From contig JBLDXI010000007.1 of NCBI GenBank assembly GCA_047495785.1, positions 4,092,001 through 4,156,000 on the forward strand: a stretch of 64,000 nucleotides of DNA, in the 5' to 3' direction. This document shows positions 32,622 through 43,738 of this stretch, in pieces. Source of the stretch: Lepidodermella squamata. Lineage: Eukaryota; Gastrotricha. The translations under genes and the position numbers were made by a program. The notes under the pieces are model-generated. The model was not told where the DNA came from. It worked only from the letters and a program-made list of their open reading frames with translations, and did not search any database. Each line of letters opens with the position of its first letter. Within the stretch, counting starts at the first letter, position 1.

Positions 32622-33386
32622 ACTATTTCTGTATCGTTTTTTAGCCTCAATCATAGGAGAATTAAGTACTACGACGAGGAGCAATAAAATAAGGCTGATT
32701 CCATCACCAGTATTATTTCGCACAATGGGTTTGTCGCGCGACAACGTGTCTCAACCGTGACTATCTATGCGAGTCGCTCGGCTGTTTCAGCGCGACAAGT
32801 GCGCGACAGTCGCGATGTCGCGCGCGACAGTGTCGCCGTGTCGCCGAGTCTGTGAACCCACCTTAAATCTTCATAAAGCTTCACTTCTGAACCTTGTCCG
32901 GTTTTGATGAGAAATTGTGTTAACTTAACAAAATCAAAAACATATTATTTGTATCATCCTAAAATTTTTTTAAAATTGGCTGTCTTCGTGTTTGTAATAT
33001 CTAGCTTTTCCGAATGTGTCTCGAATTTTTTTAATTTCACACCGACTTCAAAACAAATGTCGGAAATTGGTGCGAAAAGAGTTGTGCGTGATTTACAAAC
33101 AAGTGTCCGAATATTATTAGTTGAAAAGACGGTCGTGCGACTTGAAATCGTATGGGTTCACGCACGTGATTTAGAGGCTGTTTACGCGAATTTGATTCAA
33201 CAATTTTCAATATTAAAAATGCTTACTACATACTAAAAAACATCTGGTCTATCACTTCAATTTACATTTATTCCAGTCCAACATCAAAGTGGTTACATCA
33301 GCTCTGTAATACTTGAATTGTCAAGAGCGATTTAAAGGAAAGAATTGCTCATAGATTCACTCGTCAAGTATCTTTCTACTTCTTAG
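32622..33386. other. stretch with TGTCGC-rich repeat, otherwise gene-free
   Basis: At about 32729-32843 the words TGTCGC, CGCGACA and GCGCGAC recur on both strands, giving a dense GC-rich, self-complementary patch. The ATG frame at 32904-33236 has no recognised domain and is not called as a gene. Confidence 0.45.
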
Positions 33387-36300
33387 ATGTTAAGTAGCTC
33401 AATCATTGTTTTTGTGTTCGCTGTCGACGTGGCCGGATCGGCTTTCCTCCCGTCCGTGGCGGATGTGCGTGATTTCCGAAGTATGACCGCAATGCTGGAG
33501 CGCATGAAAATGAAATTGCAGTCGGACAACGACGCCTTTGATGCCCCACCACTTCTTCGAAACGCCCCTACTCCGCCTAATTCTCTCCTATCGCCGATAC
33601 AGATATATTTCGGCAACACTTCAGACCCTGAATGGGCTGGCAAGGGCTACACCGAAGTTGGTAAGTCCAAATCAATACTCAGATATTAAACGTTTTTTGG
33701 TGGAGCCTCTGAATAGCTTCGTTCTTAGGCTAGTGAGGATGAGCAATTTCTGAGTACTCACAGACGTGTATAATAGATTATGGGTAACTTATTTCATACT
33801 GAGACCAAAGGTATTTTTTAAGACCAATAAAGAAAGACGTATAATGTATACCTAATTACAATTAAGCCCGGCTTTTTCATTGGTTGCTATCACCTGGCGT
33901 TCTACAATGAGCTTTTCTCCCGCCAAAGTCAACGATGATAAATGATAAATACTTGTCAGTGGTAAAACTAAAAGTAGTCAAATATTAAATAATTTCAGGT
34001 CTTTGAAATCAGGTGATAATAATGAATTGTGCATATTTTCAGGCCCTTTGGTTCGAGCGGAATTCTTGAAGTTACAAGCAGAACTGTCCGGCGCTACCTG
34101 TATTAAATTTGAAAATCCAACCTCCCTCTCTCCGGGCAGCAAAGGCCTGGCAGTTTTCGCCGACATTAATGATAAGTACGACTTGATAAATACTCAACTT
34201 CTTTGATATCTTTTTTTGGCTTCATCCAGCTCTGGGAATTCTAAAATCGAACCCGACACATTGCTGATAGGCCTGCCAGATGACGCTTTGGAGGAAGTGG
34301 TATGTTATCACTTTTTCACTTATACCTAGTTCATTTTTTTATCAGAATTGAACTATGAACTAGAGCTCGTGAGTCATAAATATTCTCCACGTTTTTGTCG
34401 ATTTGATGTGTCGATTTTCGGTACCGGATTTCATCAAATAATAGCCATGTATTTTTTTCCGAACTCGAAAAATAGTGAAAAAATAAGGGCAATTATTAGA
34501 GGGGGCTATTGTTCGAGGGAGGCAATTATTAACCTGGTACGTCACATCAACACTTTAATGAAGCCCATGAAGTGATATGATCAGCATCTAAACCAGGTTG
34601 GTTTTCCTGTTTGTTTTCGCCGTATCGCTATTATTCGAGGCGGGCTATTATTAACCTTCGGACCCAATATTTAAGTGCCTTTTTGGGGCTATTTTTCGAG
34701 GGGGTAATTGTTGGAGGTAGGATACTATTCGAAGAAATACGGTACGTAATAGATGATGCGGATTTTTCTATACATAGTTGATTGTTAGTATGTGTGAATG
34801 TTATCGAATAATATACCTAGTGAACACAATGTAACGATTCAATAAAATGTCACTATGGATTTACTTGCAAAAATAGAGAAATTGGGTCCCCGTCACCGTC
34901 TTCTCATTGATGGGCTTCATATCGGAACTATATCGACCTGACTACCGCGATTTCATGCAGGTGCATCCTGTATTTCAAGAAATGTAAGTAAACGTTAGCC
35001 TAAATTCCATCGGCCTATTCAAAATTCAATCTTCCTGCAGTCTTGACCGTGTTATACCACAGCTACCTGGTGGCATGTCTTTCGGCCTGCCGTTCGACTA
35101 TGACTCCGGAACTCTGTTTCCTATATTAGCTCAAAATGAAACCCGTTTGCTGCTACACCCCTACGACTTGCGATACCTGTCAAGTTTCGGGCATCACAAC
35201 TACATGTCTCATTACGATCTACTGAAAATTAACATTCTTTACAACTGCCCCGGTATGCTTTTCGGCGATCGTTATAAAATTTCATCTCCAATTCTCCGAT
35301 TCTTATAGCTGAGCCTATAATAGTGGACGTGAAATTCATGTTGCTAGGATTAATTTGAATATTATGACAGCTGGGATGATAATGCTCCCAACATTTGTCT
35401 TATTTTTCCGAGACCCATTACATGATCTTGTAGTCCAGATGATTTTGGCCTGCCTTAATAGGACGGTATAGGATGAGTCTGACGACAACAGTGATTATTT
35501 TTCAGCTGGACCGAATTGCAACTCGACAAAATGTGAGAATGATGGCTATCCGAATCCGGCGAAAAACTGCACAATGTGCCAGTGTCCGTTCGGTTTCGCA
35601 GGCCCGCTGTGCGAAACCTTCGCACCGGCCGTACCGCCCGGCAGCTGCGGAGGCCTAGTTACAGTCCCGCCTTGCAGCAAAGCTACCATCGTATCTCCGG
35701 CGACATACACTGCTGGCAGCAGTTGTTCGTGGCTCGTTTCAACCGTTAGTCTAACAAAGTCTTAACAGTTCACGCTCGCATATGTGGCACCTCCGCAAAA
35801 TTTTATGATTTCGTTGTTCGCTGTATGAACTATTTCTTATTCAAACAGGAAGCTGACAGCGGTTTAATTTTCGTATTCGAGCAAAGGCCTAACCTACAAT
35901 GCTCAGAATGTAAGTGCATAGTTGATAAATTAGCCTTGCCTAATACATACTTTTTCTCTTCAACAGCTACAAAGGTTTGTGACGATTTCGTGCTAATTCG
36001 CGATCTTGGCACGGGTGGCTACCCAGGATTCAAGTAAGATTTCTTAGCGCTAGTACCTGGAAAAGTTTAGAGATTTGAAATGTGAGAGAGGAATTTATTG
36101 ATATGGACGAATGAATTGCTGATTAATGTCACTTATATCGAATTGGTTTTTCAGATTTTGTTCCTGTGGCATCAGCAGCGGCCGTGTTTTTGTCACAGAC
36201 AAGCCTAAAGCCATGGTGCATATGCAGGCGATTGTCGGACAGCAGTCGCCGGATCAGGGCTTCAAGCTTGTTGTCTACGCGACTTGCAAGGGCGTTAAAG

Positions 36301-37399
36301 CGTCCAACTTTTCAAAAGAGATCATCCTCACGTCGACCGGCTACGACTACGAAGGCACGGCCGTGAAGACAACCAGCACGAACGAAACGTGCAGCCCGTG
36401 GGCAGAGCAATCTGTTTACGCAGATTTGGACCTCCCAGGTGGCAGCCTCAACGACTCGCAGAACGCGTGTCGCAATCCAAACTCGGGGCCTGGCCTGTCT
36501 TGTTTCGTTGGTAATTCGACGACGTTGTCAAACTGCTCGATGCGTACGCTCTCTCACAGTTTGCCTGCACATGTTTATGATTTATTGCTTGAATCTAGCG
36601 GTTAAAAATGAAACTCAGCCAGCAGTTCGTTATGTTCGCTGCATCAACACTCAGACGGGTGAATTCGTTAGCTGTCGCCAGAATACGTGTCGAGCGGGAG
36701 AAACAGCTCTCAGTGGTAAAGCTGATTTGAAAACCTGCAACCAAGGAGTAAGTTTCAATGGGAATATTCGAATAGTGTAGTCAAAACTCCATGACCTAGG
36801 TCCTGACCAGACATTTAGCCACTTGGACCAGACATCTGAGGTCTAGTGTTTAGGGACGCAAATCCATAGGTTCACTATATCGCACGTTTTTTCTTTTTCT
36901 TTTCGAGTATTCTGTTTATCTCATGGGGATAAGCTAACGTTTTCTACATCAGGTTGTAAAGCGGTGTTACACAGGAAATACATTCCGTTGTGTTGCAAAT
37001 GACATGAAGTGCGACAAGCCCGGCGAAACCGAAGTGAGTTTTTGTTTGATTCATGACAAACCAGTGTATTCTCTGTTTCCTACCTAGAGTACAACAACGG
37101 GGCCATTCAACTCCTACCGCTATTTCGCTCGCAATTGGCTCAACTGCCTGCACGTCGATGGCATGGTATGAACTTGTTAAGCCGAGTCGCTTTCCCTAAA
37201 TTCTGATATTTTGCAGAAGTACTATCAGTGCTTCAAAAAAGGCTCGTCCACCTTCGTCGACTGTCGCCGTGACAAATGTCACGATGACGAAGTAAGTAAC
37301 TGTTGGCCAGCTCTTTCCATGTAGTTTTATGCCCATTGTTTTTATCAGAACCCAGTCGGACCTTTAGGGACGCCGACGAGTTGCTATGCAAATAACTAG
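33387..37399 (+). CDS. astacin-like protein with inactivated zinc site, plus EGF, CUB, kringle and Cys modules
   Basis: Fourteen exons with consistent phases: 33387-33660, 34043-34175, 34230-34299, 34877-34983, 35041-35252, 35506-35744, 35849-35909, 35967-36033, 36155-36543, 36599-36747, 36953-37033, 37088-37165, 37217-37291, 37349-37399. Signal peptide, then an astacin-like domain (LQAELSGATCIKF to LLKINILYNC). The zinc motif HExxHxxGxxHE is replaced by VTVFSLMGFISE: the three His and catalytic Glu are gone, while Gly and the last Glu remain. The Met-turn (SxMHY) reads GTLFP. Then EGF-like (CENDGYPNPAKNC), a CUB-like domain, a kringle (YEGTAVKTTS, CSPW, NACRNPN, NCSMP), and three short Cys modules. 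The domain order fits secreted nematode NAS proteins up to CUB. Probably a secreted non-enzymatic binding protein. Confidence 0.78.
34421..34745. mobile_element. 325-bp MITE-like repeat in astacin intron 3
   Basis: The left end GTACCGGATTTCATCAAATA pairs with the reverse complement of the right end (GTACCGTATTTCTTCGAATA at 34726-34745), 16 of 20 bases. Inside are repeated GGGCNATTRTTCGAGG-like words at about 34488-34530, 34630-34650 and 34687-34700. No target duplication was identified. Confidence 0.6.
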
Positions 37400-38187
37400 C
37401 TCGGAGCTGCTATTTACGGCTGATTCTAGTTTACAAGCTGACTAATGAGATTAACACTCATGAGATGTATTTATCTGCTTCTTTGCCGCACGTTGATGTG
37501 ACTTTATTTATTTTTGTGACTCGCTGAGCGCTGATTTTAAGCGAAGTCATTTGCGAGTTGTATTCGCCGAAATGAAATAAATCGGAGAATTAGGCCAAGG
37601 GCCAAGCAGATTGGGCCGATGTTGCTATTTGTCCGAAAGGATTATCCCAATTCTGCTGGAGAAAATCATCTGCTCGCGGTTAGCTTGAAAATAGTACAGG
37701 TGTATATCAGATATGCAGGTGTATAAATCCCGAATCCATCTCAAGTCGGAGCGCCTGCGGTCGTGGAAGGAGCGCCTGGAGAAAACCAGAGCCACACATC
37801 ATACATAATCCCATGCAACTTTACCATGACGAGGTCTGATAATAACAGGTCGGCTATGTAACATCCTATTATTAAAGCTCTTGTTTCACTTGCACGAACG
37901 CATCGAGGAGCAGGATCCCAAGTGAAAGTTACAAGAGTACGGTGTTCACCCTTGCGGTATTTGAGAGGAAAGAACGACGACAAGCTGGAAACGACAAGCT
38001 GGTATGATTGGTTCGCACCGAGCCTAAACAATAAAATGATTCACCCTTATCATGAAATATTACCTAGGCGAAAGAAAATGAGCAATTTAGCAAAACAAAA
38101 ATAAGGAAAACAATTCACTGACATGCATACTTGGTTTTATTTCACGATTCATCAGTCGCTAGTTAGTTCACATGTTACTGCACTGAT
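37400..38187. other. gene-free stretch between convergent genes
   Basis: Between the astacin 3-prime end and the Ly-6-like gene 3-prime end. AATAAA occurs near 37577. No exon or repeat supported. Confidence 0.4.
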
Positions 38188-39304
38188 TTAGTGACGGTGG
38201 TGGTTTTTCACTTGCTTGTTAGATTGAGTGGTAGAATTGGTCGCTGCTACTGTAACATTGCTACCAACAGTCGTCAACTCGTTAACAACAGTCGCATTGT
38301 AGCTGAGAGGCGAAGCAGTCGTAACACTGATCGTCGCATTGCCAGCAGCCATCGTCGCATTGGACCCATCGACAGGCGCAGCAATTGGCCTCTCCGCAGC
38401 AGGCTCAGCCTTCAGACCGGCCAACTGCATCATGGTCAATTGGCAACCAGGCGATTTGTTGCAGTTGTCATGGCAGCACGTGCACAGGTGGGAAGTTGTT
38501 TTTTGAGCTGGCATAACGGTTCGCGAGGCCATTTCGGAGCACACCATTGAAGCATCGTCATGCGGCGTCGGCGGAGTTGTCGGCGGTGGTGGTGGCAGAG
38601 TTTGGCCAGGGCATGGCGGGGCAGGTAATATCGGTCGTGGGAGGTCACAGTTCCACTGTAATTTCAAAAAACAAGGATTTATACGAATGACGCTTTATCT
38701 TAGCAACGGTTGCTATGCACTGCTTCACCCGCTCTAAATTCAGGAGAATTTAAGCAGTTTGTGATGTTATACATGTCTGGACCATGAAGGTTTTGAATGT
38801 CATAATAGCATTTTAAATGCATAGTCATTGTGACGTAGCATTATCCATAGCAACGGTTGCTAGGGTCAAGCGTCATTAAAAATGTTGCTCTAAAGCAACA
38901 TCGAAAGGGTTTGATCCAAGCCGTTGATTTTGAAACCAATAGCAACTCTCGCTGTGGTACAGAATTTATCGCAGACTCTTTCGATTTCAAGACAAAGACT
39001 AGGGTAAAGCTCAGTTACTCGCGACACGCGACACCTACCGTAAGAATTGTGATTGGCTTCGGGCCTTGCTCGGTGACAGTGCGAATTCGCTGGCAAGCCG
39101 CGCATCCACTTTCAAGGGTTGCATCCAGAGGCAACTCCTCAGAGGCGCCCTCTTCCATCAGCATCAAGCGAGCCGAGTAGCATTTCAAGGCTAAAAAAAG
39201 CAATCCATTTTTCGTCATTCGGCTGAGAAATCCAAAATTTTACCCGTTGCCGGGGTGTTGATCAGTGCCAACGAGGCAATAAGGAGGCCGAGCATAGCTT
39301 GCAT
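38188..39304 (-). CDS. secreted Ly-6-like cysteine-rich protein with Ser/Thr tail
   Basis: Three exons: 39304-39244 (signal peptide MQAMLGLLIASLALINTPAT), 39190-39039 and 38655-38188, with consistent phases. The mature part has LKCYSARL, ESGCAACQRIRT, WNCDLP, a proline-rich insert (PPPPPTTPPTP), MVCSEMAS and CTCCHDNCNKSPGC. The early LxCY, the late CC and the CN resemble the three-finger Ly-6/uPAR fold, though the proline loop is unusual. After residue about 160 there is an Ala/Thr/Asn-rich tail with several glycosylation sites ending NKQVKNHHRH, with no hydrophobic GPI signal, so it is probably secreted. The ATG could also be the in-frame one four codons later. Confidence 0.65.
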
Positions 39305-39854
39305 TCCGCTACTTAACCGGGAAACGATAAATATTACTCACCGAGATTATGAAATAACGACACGACCAAGACTTAAATATCCCTTGCAGACTGTTTACTT
39401 GCACCTGCTTCAAGTAACCGATTTCATGTCTTCTTTTCCGTCTTTCCTTCTGGTATCTATTGTGTTTGCCTGCACCGGACAATGCCGCTGCGGTCGAAAA
39501 TAATAAGAGAGACATGTTTACTCTCTATGAAACCGGGCAATAAGTGGCCTGAGCGCAAAATCCCAACGGACACGCGCATTGTGCGTCGCAGAAATTGAGA
39601 TAATAATTACCGCGAATAAAATTTGAATGGAACCCAAAAAAATCGAGCTAATTTTAGAAAGTCAGTGCGTGCTATTGAGAGAAACGGAATAAAAATTAGT
39701 TTAAAATTCAGAAGCTGCCGATCATGGGCCACTCAATTTGATGCCAGATAATTACGCTCATTTTCCGAGTGCGCAATCGCAAAATCGCGTGACCTGCTTT
39801 GCTGCTTTGTGACCAGGAGAAAAATACTCAATCAACATCATTTAAATCATTTCC
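39305..39854. other. gene-free stretch (divergent promoters)
   Basis: Shared upstream region of the Ly-6-like gene (minus) and the channel gene (plus). A 25-residue frame at 39426-39503 (MSSFPSFLLVSIVFACTGQC start) looks like a signal peptide but has no body, so it is not called. Confidence 0.4.
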
Positions 39855-42016
39855 ATGGCTCTGTCACCGTCAACTATTTACATCGTTTTAGCAGTTCTAT
39901 CAGGGGCGTCACAGCAATCCGACTGTCAGGTTAAGGTTCATTCGGACCAGATGCCTCAGGAACAAACCGTGCCTTTGACTTCAAATGGCGAAATAGCTAC
40001 CCCAGCCCCGAGCCACACCCATATGCCTCCCACTCCGGCACCGCCTCCGCCGCCTCCAGTTTTTGAAGCACCCAGACCTGAGAGACCGAGGGGTGGCAAA
40101 ACACGAATGTTAGGTATCGGAGCCGCAACGAGTTTTCAGCATAATTTTGACGATGACGACCGGCCGTTCAACCCCGAGGCGCCAGCTGCTCCTGAGTTGA
40201 TGCGAAAGCTTTTCTCGAACTACCATAAGGCAGCCCAAGTAGACAGGCCTCTCATCGTTCACATGAACTTACTGTTAATCAAGGTCAAGTCAACAATTGA
40301 GAAAGACGGCATTCTCGAGTCTGTAATTGCCCTTTTCATCGAATGGAGAGATCGAAGACTCCAGTGGTAATGTGATTTTCCATTGATTTATAGATAATTG
40401 ATCGTGTATTTTCAGGGATCCTGAGGAATACGCCAATATTACGTACATTTCCCTGGATCCTGAGCAAGTTGGCACTCCAGATATTGTGGTAAGATTAGGT
40501 TGTTAGTAATTTTAACAAGTTTCACTGTTTATTTGCACACAGATGGCCAATTCTGCAGATCATTTGTACGAGATTACTCGTGATTACCGATTCAGTGTCC
40601 GAGTTTCAAGCGATGGATCTTTGAAATACGTCCCAACAGGAACAGCTCGAACGTGGTGTGATTTAAAGTTGGTAACCTTCCCATTCGATTATCAAAGTTG
40701 CTCACTCGAGTTTGAATCATGGTCTTTGGAAGCGTCATCTCTCACTTTCGATGGTCTTAGCGAACTCTTGGTAAGCATTTTACAACTATTTGACCTCATT
40801 GTGGACATTTCTTCTGACAGCTCGATACTTCGTTCATCTCGCAACTCTGGACTATCTGTAAATGGAAAGTCATCGTAAGTGGATTGCAATCAAAGTTACA
40901 GATAATTTAAATGATTTTTCCCAGACCTACAACCATACTTACTTCACGAATGAGACATTCACCCGACTACGCTACGATATTACGATTCGTCGAAAGTCGA
41001 CTTTCTACGTCATTAACTTGATCTTCCCTTGCGCGACTCTATCCCTAATTCAAATGTGCGTTTTCGTAATTTCATCTCAAGACACAACCGCAGATCGAAT
41101 TGGCTTTGGTACCACCAATCTACTTACCCTAGTCGTTTTTCAAACAATCGTCACTGAGGAGATGCCGAAGACGAGTGACGCAGTTACGGCTTTATCGAAA
41201 TACATCATAGCCCTCATCATTCTGTCTTCTATTGGAATTTTCGAGTCAGTCATAGTCGAGCGATTGCTAACCTCGACCAAAAGTCCCCCGCCCGAATTTG
41301 TTCGGCGTATATTCAAGCATATTCCATTGTTATTCCGAGATGTACCAGACCACGAAGCGGCCGAGGATGAAATGGAAGAAGATGAGGCTACCCCAATTGT
41401 CGACGCGCTTCACACCGACTTCTACCCGTCAACGAGTGGATACGCCTCTGATAATGATAAAGCAACTTTGTTACATCCAAGCCGTCGATTGAGCTTCGCA
41501 AAAGACCGAAAGCGCGAGCTATCGCCCGATTCATTATTCTGTCCTAATGCCGATGTTTCTCATGTTGAGTATTCGATACCGAGAAAGGTACCGCCAGCTT
41601 TTGAAGAGATGGACGCCCGTTGTACGCGAGATAATCTTCACGTGTTAGATGAGAATCTTGAGAATTCACGCCGAGCTGTCCAGCTGCCAAGTCGAGTTGG
41701 AAGGTCTGTCTCTCAAAATGCTTGTCTCTCCCATCATTGCTTGATGAGGTGTTTTGGCGATCACCCTGTTCGATTGTCTTCCGGTATCATCAAGCCGCCG
41801 GGAGGGGCTAAGGACACCCGAAGGGCTACGGCTTCCTCGCGATTGATTCTAGGCCTTAGAGCGAAGAATTCCAGACTGTGGAAGGAATTGGCCTTCAAGA
41901 TTGATGTTGTTATGTTTGTGATTTGTGCATTATTAGCTGGAATTATCCCTTTCTGGCTCTTCCTACCACTTGTAGCCCTGGATGGGGAAGATAGTCAGTG
42001 TCTTGGATCGGAGTAG
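39855..42016 (+). CDS. Cys-loop ligand-gated ion channel subunit
   Basis: Five exons: 39855-40366, 40416-40488, 40543-40770, 40821-40874, 40925-42016. After a signal peptide there is an unusual Pro-rich extracellular extension (HTHMPPTPAPPPPPP). The ligand-binding domain has WDPEEYANI, the Cys-loop with 13 residues between the two Cys (CDLKLVTFPFDYQSC) and FESWSLEASSL. The region before TM1 lacks the paired Cys of nicotinic alpha subunits. TM1 is RKSTFYVINLIFPC; TM2 is GFGTTNLLTLVVF followed by TEEMPKTSD, with an acidic residue before TM2 and no PAR triplet, which suggests a cation channel. TM3 is KYIIALIILSSIG, then a cytoplasmic loop of about 200 residues, then TM4 (VVMFVICALLAGIIPFWLF). 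The ligand cannot be assigned. Confidence 0.88.
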
Positions 42017-42568
42017 ATAAAAATTGCTATTTTTGTCTTTATTGCTCGTGAAATTCTCTCCTTTTAAATACTGAATTGGAATGGAATCGCATGGAATGTG
42101 AACAGGAACGGGGCAGGAGTAATTGATGATTCGGTAAAATTCTGAATCAATTTCTTCCGGATTTTTTTCGGGTAGTGTTTCTTACATTCGAAAAAATTGG
42201 ACTTGGACTACTAAAAAAGCACGGGGACACCTCGAAGTTGTAATTTAGCGATAGTTATTAGCCTTCCAATCAGTGTTGTCGTGAAATGTTAATTATTCAA
42301 AATAAATCTTGTGCAGCTGAGAAAACCATTCCCCGCGGCTTGAAGAGTGACAAAACCGCACTTTGTATAATCTCACATCCTTGACACACATAGCCCGAGT
42401 CATTTACTGCGAGGCATCTGTATGTCTTACCTGGCAAACATGCGCAAGTCGGTAAACACAATGGCTGTGTGGCTAACATTTTAAAGTGCGCAAGCAATTA
42501 TCAATTTCATTGTGGTTAAACCCGAGTCGTCGTCGGCGCGCAAAACCACGGCGCAGTGACATGAAAAC
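42017..42568. other. gene-free stretch
   Basis: A minus-strand frame at 42297-42497 contains a Cys-rich segment (CLPTCACLPGKTYRC) but no signal peptide or partner exon; not called as a gene. Confidence 0.4.
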
Positions 42569-43738
42569 ATGCTGCCTTGCAAAATAGCTTTACAGCCTAG
42601 CTGCTTACTTGCAATAACAATCAGCTCATGTTACTTCATTCAATCACTTGGTAAGATCCATATTTCAACAAAATTCACTCCTAATTATATCATTTTAGAG
42701 TCACAGTCAACCTCAACAGTTAAAGGACCCGTTTTTAGGCCTTTATTACACGATCTTGCATTTCCTATTCCAATCCACTCGGGGAAACCAGCTCAAAGGC
42801 CGGAGAATGACGCTAGTACAACCTCAACCGAAACCCCTCGATTATCAACTCGAAGAAGAAGGCGGAGATTACATAAATTCGGAGGGGGTTTAGCGATGGG
42901 GCCATCGAACCCTAACAACGCTTTACGACTCGTTTCAATGCAAGAAGAGAATTCGGTTCCAAACATCGACCCAGAAACAGCCGCGAATCTCAGAGAGATT
43001 TTTCGTAAAGAATGCGAGCATTTGAAGGAAGAAGCTGTTATATTGCAGCAGGCTGGTCCATCAATTCAGGCGCCACTAAACGATCCTATACTTGCAGTCG
43101 TAGAGCTTATTACTCCTAGACTAGCTACTACTAAGACTGAGGAAACTACTCAAAAGCCGGTACCAAAGGTTCTGGAAATCACTGGTCAGCATCAGGAACC
43201 TGTGAAGGAGGATCCTATGATGTCTGCAGTTTTTCTAGACACACTAATCAATAAGAATATGGTTGAAACCTTCCAAGACTGGGATAGGCCGGCTGATACA
43301 GGAGAGTTGCGGCTCATGGACGGCCCGGATCCGGCTTTCCAAACTACTCGGAAGTTATTTCGAGGAATGCTGAAGCAAGGAATTCCCGGGGCTACCTTCG
43401 ACTCAGATCCTGTGCCTGCAAACCCAAGTCAAAACGTTACTACAACGATTAAAGCTGAGCTGTTGAGGAACAGCACTATCCAGCCGCCTTTAGTTGTTGT
43501 CTACGAGCAGCCGTTGAACTTGCAGCATCAGTTCAAGCTGCATCCTGTACCCAACGAGAAAGGGATGGTGGTCAAGCTCGTACCGGAAGCGGGTACAGCA
43601 ACAACGGCGCAACTCGTCGACCAAAACACCTTAATGATCATCGCGATTGTAGGATTAGTGATAATAGCTAATTTGGTAGTAACAGGTAGCATTATGTGTT
43701 GTTTGTACTGCCCAGGATCCGCTTGTTATGTGAACTGA
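42569..43738 (+). CDS. single-pass membrane protein, unknown family
   Basis: Two exons, 42569-42650 and 42699-43738. The 48-bp intron is in frame with no stop, so an unspliced reading frame also exists, but GTAAGA and CATTTTAG are good sites. About 373 residues: signal-like N-terminus, basic run STRRRRRRLHKFGGG, a possible furin-type site, a long acidic and Pro/Thr-rich region, and a C-terminal transmembrane helix (LMIIAIVGLVIIANLVVTGS) followed by a short Cys tail (MCCLYCPGSACYVN) that may be palmitoylated. No recognisable domain. A type I surface protein is the best reading. Confidence 0.6.
   Translation: MLPCKIALQPSCLLAITISSCYFIQSLGKIHISTKFTPNYIILESQSTSTVKGPVFRPLLHDLAFPIPIHSGKPAQRPENDASTTSTETPRLSTRRRRRRLHKFGGGLAMGPSNPNNALRLVSMQEENSVPNIDPETAANLREIFRKECEHLKEEAVILQQAGPSIQAPLNDPILAVVELITPRLATTKTEETTQKPVPKVLEITGQHQEPVKEDPMMSAVFLDTLINKNMVETFQDWDRPADTGELRLMDGPDPAFQTTRKLFRGMLKQGIPGATFDSDPVPANPSQNVTTTIKAELLRNSTIQPPLVVVYEQPLNLQHQFKLHPVPNEKGMVVKLVPEAGTATTAQLVDQNTLMIIAIVGLVIIANLVVTGSIMCCLYCPGSACYVN

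Noticed and set aside
32904-33236. 110-residue frame starting MMRNCVN
   Set aside because: Low-complexity hydrophobic and Lys/Phe-rich composition typical of AT-rich noncoding DNA; no homology seen.
38697-38858. Two near-palindromes around AGCAACGGTTGCT, first thought to be RFX X-boxes
   Set aside because: Neither matches the X-box consensus on both halves; they lie inside an intron and may be chance or a small repeat.
39426-39503. 25-residue signal-peptide-like frame
   Set aside because: No mature part, no splice partner; too short to support.
42297-42497. Minus-strand Cys-rich frame
   Set aside because: No signal peptide or matching exon; Cys spacing alone is not enough.
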